A stretch of DNA of 64,000 nt from Trichomonas vaginalis G3 (GCF_026262505.1 NC_067204.1:2885797-2949796), one strand, 5' to 3'. Positions 1 through 10,136 are shown, counted from the first letter of the stretch. Notes: a model not told the origin generated them from the sequence alone. Numbers and translations are program-made.

Positions 1-496
1 CAAACAAACAGTCAAAGTGTTATTGTCAATGTCAAAGACAGAGATGTTGAAGTGGGGAAACCATACGAAGACGAAGATGGTATAGCAATTGTTCCTGTAA
101 AAGAACAACCAACATATCCTGAAGTTAGCAGAGACTTAAGTTCTGTTGCAGATATTCGAAATGACTACCAACAACTTAAAGACAACTTCAAACTCAGGAG
201 AAGATTTGTCAAGCTTTAGGTATATGTTAAACTTGGTCGAACACAACCTGTAAAAGTGAACTCATATGTCATTGCACCTCATGAAGTTTTGAAAGAACTA
301 TTGAACTTTTGACAGAGGCAGACGATATAAACATCAAAGAAATAGAACCCGACATTAGTTGCTGTGGTGTTTCATATAATGTCATTGACAAGATATACGT
401 TATGAAAGGAGGTGAAACGTTGAACTTAAAGTATAGTTTCCCAGACGTTATAAAAATATTTGACGACACAACATTTCATTAAAATTTATTTGCTAA
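1..496 (+). pseudogene. Polinton protein of unknown function, fossil copy
   Basis: This stretch matches the 192-residue gene at 24668-25246 of copy 2, from about residue 25 onward, and is cut by the window edge. It is interrupted. The family is unknown to me. It sits directly upstream of the small gene at 503 and the penton-like gene, so a role in the particle is possible but not shown. Confidence 0.6.
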
Positions 497-502
497 GTAA
501 AA

Positions 503-716
503 ATGTCAAAACTTCTTGAAAGATGTTTGAAGAAAAATAATATAGACTTTATTTCATGTAAAGGACTTTACACACTTTTGAACGATATGAAAGACCTGTT
601 TTGTTTGTTCGTGTAGACAAAGGAAAGTTCTATGTCTTTACAAAATATTTGAACTTCTTAGACAGAGAACTTCAAGAAACGCCATGTAAAGTTTAGATGA
701 AGTTCTCTCACTTTCA
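503..716 (+). pseudogene. Small Polinton protein, fossil copy
   Basis: This is the counterpart of 25253-25484, beginning MSKLLERCLKKNN. It is a small basic reading frame squeezed between the preceding gene and the penton-like gene with very short spacers, as in copy 2. It is interrupted, and no function is recognised. Confidence 0.45.
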
Positions 717-739
717 GAAAAACTTTTAAATATATATAA

Positions 740-1540
740 ATGGCAGAAGATATAATGGTTTATACTATTACGACTAAAAACCCTGAGTCAATAATTCTAT
801 AACAACAAACTTACAAAGTCTCAAGACGATATTGTAAACTAACTTTAAACACAATGACGACTAAAGCCTGTTTTGCTCTTTTGACACCAGAAGACTTTAT
901 TGTTGTGAATGGTAAAAAATACTCCTTTGAAGATACTTACTCAGATATACCACACAGGTTTTGTTGACTTATTTAATACTTTAAGTACAGGTGTAACATG
1001 TGCTGCAACTAGAGCAGGTTTCATTATGTTGGATGTCCGACTGAGTTTACTATAAACAATATGAGCTATAATACAAAACTTATTTCTGGTTTTTACTACC
1101 AACAGTTTCCTATAACAGGAAAAGGTGTCATACAAGAATGTCTATCCATTGACATTAAGCACACCAATCTTATATATTGTTTCAAAACTTAGGTTCAAAG
1201 GTTTTCGAATGTCGACAGAAACTATTATGACCAAAAGATACTATGCGTATAACAATACTTCTCTGCTGGTTTGCTATTGTTCATATCGAATGCAAATTTC
1301 AACCTTAGTGAACTCAAACACTTTGGCAAGTATAAACGTTGCATTTAGTTGACGCAAACTTTGTTCCTGTAAAATTTATGTCCTATGATTTGTCAATGAC
1401 GGCAGAAAGTTTCGAATTGGAAGATGCAACTGTGAAAGTATGTATTACAAGAACAACTTCAACAACAAATAGCTCAAGAACAACAAATGCAACAAATGGA
1501 ACAACAAAGTCAAGAAAAAAAAATATTTTTTTTATTTTTA
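740..1540 (+). pseudogene. Penton-like (single jelly-roll) capsid protein, fossil copy
   Basis: This is the copy 1 counterpart of the 265-residue gene at 25495-26292, where the reasons for the penton call are given. It opens with MAEDIMVYTITTK and ends with a glutamine-rich tail. It is interrupted several times. It lies just upstream of the helicase gene, as in copy 2. Confidence 0.6.
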
Positions 1541-1545
1541 TAAAA

Positions 1546-2778
1546 ATGTACAGAATAGATGTTTCAGATTTTATGACTTCCAAGCATCAGAATATGTGTC
1601 CATTTCGAGACTATAACAAAGCAGTCGAGAATTTGAAACGTTTAGTCATTTATGTCGACTCTGCCCCAGAATGTTATGTTATGAAAGAATGGGATGTAGT
1701 CTTTAACAAACCTAAAGCGACAATAGTTTCAGAACAAAATGTAGACAGAAACTTAAGAAAATAAAAGTCGTACAAGTTGGCATGAAGATGTTAGATGCTT
1801 GGGATATCTTATTGTCAAAGTTAGAAGATTTTTCAGTTCGAGGTATAAAGTTCTATACACCTTCTCCAAACTTCTATTCTATCTTCACTGGATATAAATA
1901 CGAACAAGTAGAATGGAAAGAAAATATTATAGAAGCTTGGTTAGACCATGTCAAAGAAATTATATGCAATGGAAACGAAAAGGTTTATGAGTATATCTTA
2001 TGTTGGTTTGCAAACATCTTACAACATCCAAGTGCTAAAAATGAAACTGCTCTCATTATAATTGGAAAACAAGGAACAGGTAAGAACACATTCTTTACAG
2101 ATATCTTGTGCAAACTGTTAGAGGGCTATTCGAACCCTAATATGACAAACTTAGAAAACATCTGTGGCAAGTTTAACTCCTCAATAGAGAATATGAAACT
2201 TATAGTTTGCAATGAACTTCAAAGTATAGATACAACAAAAGTTTTGAACTCAGATGCTTTGAAGAGTCTTATAACAGACAAAGTTGGAGTTGTTGAAAGA
2301 AAGTATAAAGACCAAAAGAGTTTGTGAGAATGTTGCAAACTTCATTATGGTTTCAAACAATACTGTTCCGATGAAGTTAGAAAGTTCTGACAGAAGATAT
2401 GTAGTTGTCAGAACGTCAGATTCTCATATGCAAGATACAGAATATTTTGACGACTTAGCAGAAACTTTGACATCTGACTTTTACAACCACTTGTTCTCAT
2501 ATTTTATGACATTAGATATTTCTCAGTTCAATCCAAGACAAATTCCACATACCGAAGAGAGACAAACATTGTTAGAAGCAAACAAGAGTGTATATGAACT
2601 GTTCATAGATGAAACTGACTTTGAGTGTTTAGATGAAAGGTCATTGTACGATTCGTATAAACAATATTGTCAAGAATATGGTTATATGACAGCGTCTAAA
2701 CGAACATTCTTGGCAAATGTCAAAAGTCTTTTAGACGTACAGAATGGTGTATATACAAAGAAAAATTTTTATGAGTAA
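1546..2778 (+). pseudogene. SF3 helicase / D5-like NTPase, fossil copy
   Basis: This is homologous throughout to the 411-residue gene at 26322-27557. The P-loop IIIGKQGTGKN is visible near position 2060. Superfamily 3 helicases of this type unwind DNA at viral origins and are common in large DNA viruses and virus-like elements. The copy is interrupted. An oligo-T tract lies just before the start, as in copy 2. Confidence 0.7.
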
Positions 2779-2813
2779 ATTTAAAAAAAATATTTTTTTA
2801 TCCGATAGAAAAG

Positions 2814-3232
2814 ATGACGAAATATATTTCAGTAAACAAGTACATGTCAGGACTTAAAGAAGAACTAGACCCATTCACATATTTGAATGTTTACTTCTAC
2901 CATTTTGAAAAGTCTTCATTCAGCAAAGTTTGGAACATCGAACCAGTTAAGTTTGCTATTGTGACTAAAAATGGTGCGAAATTTGAAGACTTAGACATAG
3001 AAGGTTTGTTAGCAGTCAAAGAAAGTTTTGACAGAAGGTTCTCAAACCTTAAAGAAGGCAAAGCATACAAACTTGTTATACCTTATGAACCAAAGAAGAC
3101 AGACGACTATGAATATTATGAGTCTAAAGTTGTAGAAGTTCAAGGTAAATTGGGTAAAAGATTTTAGAGTCTAAGCCAGTGTTTACTCCTAAAGAGGAAG
3201 AGAACATTGACATTGACCCAGAAATGTTCTAA
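2814..3232 (+). pseudogene. 139-residue Polinton protein, fossil copy
   Basis: This is the counterpart of 27595-28014. It has a charged, globular-looking sequence beginning MTKYISVNKYMSGLK and an acidic end. The family is not recognised. The position between helicase and ATPase genes would fit a replication accessory protein such as a single-strand binder, which is inference only. The copy is interrupted. Confidence 0.55.
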
Positions 3233-3249
3233 AAATAAAAATTTTATTT

Positions 3250-3702
3250 TTACATGTCAAATTTCTTTTTCTCTGGAACTGGTTCAGGTTCTTTCTTCTC
3301 TTCTTCTACTTTCTTTTCTTTCTTTTCTTTCTTCTTCTTTTCTGGTGGAGTTATGTCAAATTTCTCCGAACCATATTTATGTAAAAGTTCTTTGTCCTTT
3401 AATAGCTCATCTATTCTGTTTTCTATTTCATCTTCAAGAACAGCGCATGTGTCTTCTTTGCATTCTAAGAACTTTTGTTGGACTTCATCTTTCCAATCGG
3501 CGTCATCTCTGTCAACAAGTCTGTCATTGACAAATTTTAAGACTGCTCTGCTTAATGTTTTATGGTTCTTGTCATATTCCCAGAAACAGAACTTTAGAAC
3601 AAATTCACCTTTCTTGTTTACACTATGTAAGATTTTATGGTCGACAGAAGTTTTGCTGTCGAAAAGTTTGTCTCGAATATAGATAGCGAAATCGCTAGAC
3701 AT
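3250..3702 (-). CDS. 150-residue basic protein with Lys/Glu-rich tail (Polinton copy 1)
   Basis: This open frame of 150 residues looks whole. The first 110 residues look globular (MSSDFAIYIRDKLFDSK at the start) and the last 40 are a low-complexity lysine/glutamate/proline tail ending in KKKFDM. It is transcribed against its neighbours and faces the ATPase gene across a short AT-rich divergent spacer at 3703-3738. Nearly every residue is kept in copy 2 (28031-28483), which supports a real gene. The function is unknown. A nucleic-acid-binding or core protein is possible given the charged tail. Confidence 0.7.
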   Translation of the reverse strand: MSSDFAIYIRDKLFDSKTSVDHKILHSVNKKGEFVLKFCFWEYDKNHKTLSRAVLKFVNDRLVDRDDADWKDEVQQKFLECKEDTCAVLEDEIENRIDELLKDKELLHKYGSEKFDITPPEKKKKEKKEKKVEEEKKEPEPVPEKKKFDM

Positions 3703-3738
3703 TTTCTAAAAGATAAAAATTTTAATTTTTCTAAAAAT

Positions 3739-4611
3739 ATGTTAGAAAAAAAGTTTGCTGACATTGACAAGAAATTTGAGAATGTTTTAAAACAAGAACA
3801 AGAGGAAGTTAGAAAATGCTCAGATAAAACCTATACATGACAATTCTTATTTGCTCAGAATGGTATAACAGGTCTAATTGCACCACCTGGGTCGGGTAAG
3901 ACTTTCACTTATCTTAAAATGGCTGCACAACAACAAGAACTAGATGAGAAGAACCCATTCTATGAGTTAGTTGTCATTTGTAGTACTTCTGGTCAATTTG
4001 ACCAAACCGTCAATTCGTTCAAAGATATTATAAAGAAGTCTAAGTTAGTATGTATAAAGGATACTGAGTGTTAGATTGGATAAAGAAGTACCAAAGAAGG
4101 GTTTTGAAGTACAATGCTATAAATGAGTATATAAATTCGAAGTTTAAAGACCCAAATGAGGAAATGCAGAGAATATTAGAGAAGAAACACTTCAGAAACA
4201 AACAGAAAGAGATAGAATACATTTCGAAGAAATTGCAATCTTACGATTGGAAGACATACCCTCATAGATGTCTTCTTATCTTAGATGACTTTGCTTCTCA
4301 TCCTTTGTTAAAGAATAGAGAACAAGATATGTGTCGAATTCTTAAGAAGCTCAGACACTTTAACATCTCAGTTGTCATTTGTGTACAGACAGCAAAGAGT
4401 TTAAGTAAGGATGTAAAGAGAATACTTACTGACATTGTACTTTTCCCCGATTGTCCGAAGACGATTTCATGGAACTTATGAAAAGTCCATGGCAGGTAAG
4501 TTTGACAGATATGAACTATGGGAGAAGTACAAAGTCATACAAGACCCTCATACTTCTTTCAGAATTCATATCTACGCAAACAAAGTTCAAATTGTAAAAA
4601 GTCAAGCTTGA
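3739..4611 (+). pseudogene. FtsK/HerA-type genome-packaging ATPase, fossil copy
   Basis: This is the counterpart of 28520-29394. The Walker A motif APPGSGKT is visible near 3880 and the Walker B-like CLLILDDFAS near 4270. In Polintons and double-jelly-roll viruses this ATPase pumps DNA into the capsid. The copy is interrupted several times. Confidence 0.7.
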
Positions 4612-4706
4612 AAAATGTAAGTGTTTAGTCTTAGTAAGTCTGTTGTGGTGCTGGGCTGTCGTTCTTCTGGTTTGGGAAGGCATTCAGGAAGAGGAACGTC
4701 AGTCAT
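4602..4706 (-). pseudogene. Shortened duplicate of the proline-rich gene left of the iterons
   Basis: The frame starts MTDVPLPECLPKPEE, clearly related to the start of the genes at 9505-9759 and 33691-34038 (MSDVPP...SIPKPEEP). After about 15 residues the similarity ends. It seems to be the minus-strand edge of a duplicated iteron cassette inserted between the ATPase and KilA-N genes. Confidence 0.5.
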
Positions 4707-4711
4707 CCGTT

Positions 4712-4988
4712 TGTGTCCTGTCGGAAGGAAAAACTTTTCCTGTTGGAAGGAAAAACTTTTCCTGTTGGAAGGAAAAACTTTTTCTGTCGGAAGGAAAAAC
4801 TTTTTCTGAAGTTCGACCAAAAAGTTCTCAATTTTCGAAAATTTGAATGGTTTACGGACGGACAACTGGAAGCGTTCTTCCTGTCGTCGGGAAAAATTTT
4901 TTCTGTCGGAAGGAAAAACTTTTTCTGTCGAAGGAAAACTTTTTCTGTCGGAAGGAAAAACTTTTTCTGTCGGAAGGAAGGACTCGGA
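4712..4988. repeat. 22-bp iteron array with central core (extra copy)
   Basis: Units containing TGTCGGAAGGAAAAAC start at 4719, 4741, 4763 and 4785 on the left, and at 4882, 4904, 4926, 4946 and 4968 on the right. The spacing is 22 bp except for one 20-bp step. Between the two halves lies a unique core (about 4805-4880) with the palindrome AATTTTCGAAAATT. Start codons point away from the array on both sides (4706 minus, 4989 plus). The same cassette stands at 34039-34344 in copy 2. The layout suits a bidirectional promoter or replication origin. Confidence 0.8.
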
Positions 4989-5063
4989 ATGCCAGAAGGA
5001 TTTGACAAGGCAATTTACCTTATAGAGCTACTTGAGCCATCTGAAGTCAAGCTTGAAAAATAA
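4989..5063 (+). pseudogene. Shortened duplicate of the plus-strand gene right of the iterons
   Basis: It begins MPEGFDKAIYLIEL, nearly identical to the start of the gene at 34345-34704, and then runs into sequence repeated from the end of the ATPase gene (the end ...VKLEK resembles the region before 4611). It marks the right edge of the duplicated iteron cassette. Confidence 0.5.
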
Positions 5064-5107
5064 ATGGTTCATCTACTCTACTTGTTTGAAGTTGTCAAAA
5101 TACTCTG

Positions 5108-5877
5108 TTATTTTTTCCTTTAAGCAATGGCAAATCTTCTTTGAAGGTAAGTATTGTACAACCTTTAATATCATAGTGTGTTTGAGGTAAAAGTATCTTG
5201 AACTATTTGTTTCACATCTTCATTTGGGTCATTAAATCGGTAAGTTTTCGCGATAGAACCAATTTCTGTCAGATTTGTAAATCTTAGCAAGGTCGTAAAA
5301 GCTTTTGTTGTTTCTTCTGACTAAATGCAACATAACCATATCTCTGTCTTCTTCATTTTTCCATCTCTTCAGTATAAATCATATACTTATAGTTCTTTTC
5401 CTTCCTTTTGTACCGAACGTGGTATTCTTTTTCTGAATGCTTTTGTCTTTTGCTTCAAGCTTGTTCTCTAGCTCTTCACGTTCTTGTCTATGAATTTCAT
5501 CTAACATCATGAAAATATAACAAGCGTAACGAGGTGAAGCCCACATTGCAACAGCATTTACAAGAAGTCTATGTACATACCAGCCTCTCAAACCATTTAG
5601 CAAATTTTTACGATTTTCGTACGGAATCTCGACCCGCGGTTTTCCTCGGGTCGCAAACATATAGGAAATTCTTCTAAAGTTCTTTTGTCTGTTGGTTTTC
5701 AAACCAATGATGTGCTTGCTTTGTAGAACGAAGAGCATTCAAAATACTTTGCATTTGGTACATATCGTCTTTGACCGAACGAATGAGACGGAGTTGTTTG
5801 TTAAACTGAACCCACTCATATTCTTCATTTATGGCTTCATGAACGATAGCAGTTGTTGTGTTCTCTGATGTTGACAT
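5108..5877 (-). pseudogene. KilA-N / DUF3627-like protein, fossil copy
   Basis: This is the counterpart of 29446-30270. The KilA-N-type segment RLLVNAVAMWASPRYA is visible near 5540. KilA-N proteins are DNA-binding proteins of large DNA viruses and phages. The frame also stays open upstream as MYVRTD, but that part belongs to a repeated leader shared with other genes, so the start at MST is preferred. It is interrupted several times. Confidence 0.6.
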
Positions 5878-6469
5878 ATCTGTCCTTACATACAAAATAA
5901 AAAAATAAATAAAAATAAAACTAACTTTATTTTTTCTGTCTTAAGGAAATTCATGATTTTCATGAGTTTTATGCAAGACCGAAAAAAGTCGGTCTCGCTG
6001 TGCTTCATGATTTTCATAGAGTTTTGGCGACTACGTTTTTTAACGTACTCGCTGTTCTTCACTGTTTTCATACGGAATTCAGCAAAAATATATTTTAGGG
6101 TAGAAGGTTAGATCTAACACGTTTTCTACCCTCGTGAATTTTCATGACTTCTTCGTAAATGTTTTGTCAAGACTTCTTCGTAAATGTTTTGTCAAACATG
6201 AACGTACATGTTTTGTCAAAACTTCTTCGTAAATGTTTTGTCATGACTTCTTCGTACATGCTTTGTCAAGACTTCTTCATCGTAATGAGCGTAAATGTTT
6301 TGTCAAGACTTCTTCGTAAATGTTTTGTCAAAACTTCTTCGTAAATTTTGTCGAAACTTCTTCGTAATGAGCGTAAATCAGACAAAAATAATGTTTAGGT
6401 GAAGAGGTGCGATCTCACCTGTTTTTTCACCTGTTTTTTCACAAGCGTTTTACATGGTAAACGTTATTT
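5878..6469. repeat. Accessory intergenic zone with leader and ATGTTTTGTCA repeats
   Basis: Next to the KilA-N gene is the AT-rich leader module that recurs upstream of most minus-strand genes of the element, including AAACTAACTTTATTTTT. Positions 6150-6375 hold about ten degenerate copies of a roughly 25-bp unit, CAAGACTTCTTCGTAAATG plus TTTTGT. At 6390-6445 a TAGGTGAAGAGGTG...CACCTGTTTTTTCAC block forms an imperfect inverted repeat. No gene is seen. Confidence 0.75.
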
Positions 6470-7802
6470 TTACATGTATTTTTCAGCAACTTCGTCAAAT
6501 AATTTTATAGCTTTATCTATCTCATCTACTTCAAACGTTTCTTTACCTTTTATGGGAGCACCATACATTTTCTCAAACTTTTCAAGTAGTTCTGTTTCTG
6601 CAGCTCTCATATCGTTAACGAACACAACCTTGACTATATTGACTGTACTGTCATATCTTAGAGTTATATTATATGTTCTTCCTATCTTATATCTTTTTGT
6701 GTTGAAGTCCTTCGGTTTCTGAACGATGTAAAGTAAGCCTTCACTGCAACGTTCCGTATCGAATGAACCATATGTTATGAAGTTATATCCAACAACTGGG
6801 TCTAACCATAACAAAACTATTGGTATAAGACTTTTGTCGATGAGATATGCTGTAGTTCCATAGAATTTTACCGATATCATAAGCTCAGGATTTCTTGTCA
6901 AAATTTTCTGAGTTGAAGCAATTCTAACCCAGTCCTGCGGTCTCTTTCCAGATGGAGATATAATGTCTGACAAAGAATATTTATTGTATTTCTTTGAGTA
7001 TCTTACGTTTAAATCACCTATTCTAACCACTTTGGTGTCATTGTCTATCTTTCCAACTGTTTCAAACTCAATGTTTGTCATTTCTTTCTTTAAGTCTGCA
7101 TAGTCGTTTCTCATACGTTCTATCTCTTTGACGGAGTAGTTATATCTCCTCATTGCTGCTTTACATTTTGAACATTGCGGGTTCATTTTTGCGTTATATT
7201 CTGAAACCTTACCTGCTAAAACAACTAAAGCGTCAATTGCTCTCTTCATCTCAAACATAGCGGTCTTATTTTTTGTTCCATACCTTACCTCTTCTATCTT
7301 TATCTCTTATCTGCCATACACATTCAGCAACTAACGAAACAAAGTTGTCGTAGGTCTTAAATTCTTCAGATTTATATATGTCAGAAACATTCTTATATAC
7401 CATGTCGCAATCTTTGTCCATAACCTTATGGTTGCAATGAAAACCAAGGAATTCATAGTTTACCTTTCGTATGAACTTCTTTATTTCTACTGAGTCAGTT
7501 GCTTTGACTTCAATTTCGTCAAATTCAGGAATAGTGAGTTTTTGTTGTTGGATTTCAGGCAATTTGGGTAAATGGTCAATAATGTCCTGCATTTCATAAA
7601 GATATTCTTCATTTGTTTCATCTTTCGCACTACAGTCTAAATTACATGTTAAAAGTTCTTGCTTTATCTTCTGGATTTCTGTTTCGAAAGTATATGAAGA
7701 AGGAATGAAGCTTTTCATCTCTACTAACATTGACGTAGGATTCATGACTAACGAGTTAGGTGCTGTTGTTGTTTGAACTGTTGTTGTGCCGATTGTTGAC
7801 AT
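6470..7802 (-). pseudogene. KilA-N plus GIY-YIG (T5orf172-like) protein, fossil copy
   Basis: The first half, from MSTIGTTT, is shared with the gene at 30912-31850 of copy 2, including a CSKCKAA motif that may bind metal. The second half is different. It has a KilA-N-like segment (KYSLSDII...DWVRIAST, then LIPIVLLWLDP) followed by a GIY-YIG-type module (GLLYIVQ, then YKIGRT) like the T5orf172/MUG113 family. GIY-YIG domains cut DNA. Fusions of KilA-N with this module are known from large DNA viruses. The copy is interrupted. Confidence 0.6.
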
Positions 7803-8065
7803 TTTTATTTTTTTATACAAAATAAAAAAAATAAAAAAAATAAAACTAACTTTATTTTTTATTTCGGGAAAATTCATGAAAATTCAAGAGGTGAAAAAAG
7901 AGGTGAAAAAGGAGGTGAGATCGCACCACTTCACCTAAACATTATTTTTGGTGTAAATTTCATGATTTTCGAGAGTTTTAGACCATGTTAGAAAACGTGT
8001 TAGAAAACATGTTAGATCTAACATTCTAACATAAACATTATTTATGACAAAAATAAATGGTTCAT
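7803..8065. repeat. Leader module and GAGATC/AGATCT inverted repeats
   Basis: Going right from the gene start, the sequence holds the AT-rich leader (AAACTAACTTTATTTTT near 7850), then GGTGAGATCGCACCACTTCACC, then GTTAGATCTAAC palindromes near 8020. The same set of modules recurs at 8750-8900, 9400-9520, 30290-30900 and 31860-33700. No gene is seen. Confidence 0.7.
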
Positions 8066-8728
8066 TTACTCACAATATTTTTGTACAAAACGACCCCAAA
8101 CTTTTAACTTCTTTTCTGCAGCTTCAAATGCTATCTTAGCGAGTTCATATTCTCTAAATTCTCTCTTTAAATCTTCTTGTTCCCATTGGTCTAGTTCGTA
8201 TGGAGAATTTCTATAACCATAACATATCTCACGTTCATGTTCTAATTGTTTTTCGCACATTTTTCCAACTTCTTCTTCAAACAAAGGTTTAGCATTCTCT
8301 ACTGTATCTTCGAGTTCTTCTTCATCTAACTTCTCATGAACTTTCTTGTCTATGGAATCCATAATTTTTCCAACTGCTATGCAATATTTTGGAGAAGCCC
8401 ACATTGTTATATAGTTTATAAGTCTTGGGTCTACATACGTTCCTCTAACCTGTTTGATTTCATCAGGAATTCCTGCATGAATTTTGTATAAAAACCAACC
8501 GTCGGAATTCAGACGGTTGCTATATTCTTCACAAAATGCCTTATAATACTCTTCCCAGGACTTATTTTCCAACAACTTTCTAAAGTCTTTCCTAAACTGC
8601 TGACACATATTTGTTGCATTTATATAACCATCCTTGTTTCTACGTAAGACTTCAATACCGTTATAAGTGCCTTTTGTGAATGTTTCGCCATTAGATTTGT
8701 TAGTGAATGTTTTTGCTTCGACTGACAT
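8066..8728 (-). CDS. KilA-N domain protein (Polinton copy 1)
   Basis: This frame of 220 residues from MSVEAKTF looks whole. The KilA-N domain covers about residues 10-115, with the hallmark segments YNGIEVLRRNKDGYINATNM near the start and LINYITMWASPKYCIAV near residue 110. The C-terminal third is rich in glutamate and lysine, and probably helical. KilA-N proteins bind DNA and are thought to act in regulation or replication of viral genomes. There is no counterpart in this place in copy 2, so this is accessory cargo. An upstream in-frame MYVRTE is part of the shared leader and probably not translated. Confidence 0.75.
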   Translation of the reverse strand: MSVEAKTFTNKSNGETFTKGTYNGIEVLRRNKDGYINATNMCQQFRKDFRKLLENKSWEEYYKAFCEEYSNRLNSDGWFLYKIHAGIPDEIKQVRGTYVDPRLINYITMWASPKYCIAVGKIMDSIDKKVHEKLDEEELEDTVENAKPLFEEEVGKMCEKQLEHEREICYGYRNSPYELDQWEQEDLKREFREYELAKIAFEAAEKKLKVWGRFVQKYCE

Positions 8729-8746
8729 TTCTGTTCTTACATACAA

Positions 8747-9504
8747 AATAAAAAAAAAATAAAAAAATAAAACTAACTTTATTTTTTATTTCATAAGGAA
8801 ATGTCAAAAATTTATGATTTTCGAGAGTTTTAGACCATGTTAGAAAACGTGTTAGAAAACATGTTAGATCTAACATTCTAACATAAACTTTATTTTTGGG
8901 TCCTTTACACTCATTACGATGAAGTCATGACAAAACATTTACGTTCATGTTTGACAAAACATGTACGAAGAAGTCTTGACAAAACATTTACGAAGAAGTC
9001 TTGACAAAACATTTACGTTCATGTTTGACAAAGCATGTACGATGAAGTTTCGACAAAACATTTACGAAGAAGTCATGACAAAACATTTACGAAGAAGTCA
9101 TGACAAAACATGTACGAAGAAGTCTTGACAAAACATTTACGAAGAAGTCATGACAAAGCATGTACGAAGAAGTCATGAAAATTCAAGAGGGTGAAAAAAA
9201 ATGACACTTTTTCATTAGATAACTGTTATTTTTTGACGAAGTGAACATTGACACTTCGTCAAAAAAATCCCTGAAATCATATCTTACATACAAAAAAATA
9301 CAAAAAAATGACACTTTTTCATTAGATAACTGTTATTTTTTGACGAAGTGAACATTGACACTTCGTCAAAAAAATCCCTGAAATCATATCTTACATACAA
9401 AAAATACAAAATAAAACTAACTTTATTTTTTCTATCTTAAGGAAATTCATGAAAATTCAAGAGGTGAAAAAAAGAGGTGAAAAAACAGGTGAGATCGCAC
9501 CACT
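8747..9504. repeat. Orphan leader, hairpin and AAGAAGTC repeat arrays
   Basis: This holds three kinds of repeat. At 8920-9180 there are about ten copies of a roughly 25-bp unit with ACGAAGAAGTCTTGACAAAA. At 9201-9290 and again at 9305-9395 is a module with a perfect 15-bp hairpin (TTTTTTGACGAAGTG, loop AACATTGA, then the complement). Near 9410 and 9490 are the leader and GGTGAGATCGCACC elements. None is followed by a gene in the expected place, so these are orphan copies. Confidence 0.75.
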
Positions 9505-9759
9505 TCACCTAAACTTTATTTTTGGGTCCGGGAACAACTTTCTCTCAATAGGGGCAGTAGCATAATCTTTGCGTAAGCGGTTCAGACCTTCTTCGAACTC
9601 TTGGGCTCTCTTCGATTGGGATTGAGATTGGAATTGCTGGGGTGGAGCTTGCTGGAACATCCAAGGGTTGGGGCAGTAAGGCATAGGCTGATGAGACTGT
9701 TGTGGTGCTTTAGGTTCCTCTGGTTTGGGAATGGACTGGGTTGGTGGTACGTCGGACAT
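9505..9759 (-). CDS. Proline/glutamine-rich small protein (Polinton copy 1)
   Basis: This is an 84-residue frame starting MSDVPPTQSIPKPEEP, rich in proline and glutamine, with a basic C-terminal part (EGLNRLRKDYATAPIERKLF). The copy 2 counterpart (33691-34038) has a longer proline/glutamine stretch. It is read leftward out of the iteron region, divergent to the gene at 10137. The function is unknown. Disorder and composition would suit a scaffold or core protein. Confidence 0.6.
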   Translation of the reverse strand: MSDVPPTQSIPKPEEPKAPQQSHQPMPYCPNPWMFQQAPPQQFQSQSQSKRAQEFEEGLNRLRKDYATAPIERKLFPDPKIKFR

Positions 9760-10136
9760 TGTCTTGAAACAGTACAAATATTGTTCTGAAGCAGTGCAAG
9801 TCTTGTTCTGAAAAAGTACAAGTATTGTTCTGAAGCAGTGCAAGTATTGTTCTGAAAAAGTACAAGTATTGTTCTGAAGCAGTGCAAGTATTGTTCTGAA
9901 AAAGTACAAGTATTGTTCTGAAAAAGTACAAGTATTGTTCTGAAACAGAAAATTTTTCTCACAAATTGAGAGCTTTTACGGGAAATTTGTTCTGAAGCAG
10001 TGCAAGTCTTGTTCTGAAAAAGTACAAGTATTGTTCTGAAGCAGTGCAAGTATTGTTCTGAAAAAGTACAAGTATTGTTCTGAAGCAGTGCAAGTATTGT
10101 TCTGAAAAAGTACAAGTATTGTTCTGAAGCAGTGCA
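9760..10136. repeat. 22-bp iteron array with central core, replaced sequence type
   Basis: About 16 units with a 22-bp period alternate between two types, TTCTGAAGCAGTGCAAGT and TTCTGAAAAAGTACAAGT, giving a 44-bp higher-order repeat. They flank a unique core at about 9950-9985 with TCACAAATTGAGAGCTTTTA. Start codons lead away on both sides (9759 minus, 10137 plus). Place, period and divergent genes match 34039-34344 of copy 2, but the iteron sequence is unrelated. Long frames here are artefacts of the repeat. Confidence 0.85.

Noticed and set aside
3254-3682. 142-codon plus-strand frame rich in serine and phenylalanine
   Set aside because: It is the antisense shadow of the conserved 150-residue minus-strand gene.
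4602-5063. Several overlapping frames of 60-116 residues rich in KLFLLEGKTF / FFLPTEKVF
   Set aside because: A 22-bp repeat is not a multiple of three, so all frames stay open. These are by-products of the iteron array, not proteins.
8920-9180. Regular short repeats that look like a CRISPR array
   Set aside because: Units are directly adjacent without unique spacers, the setting is a eukaryotic mobile element, and no cas gene is near.
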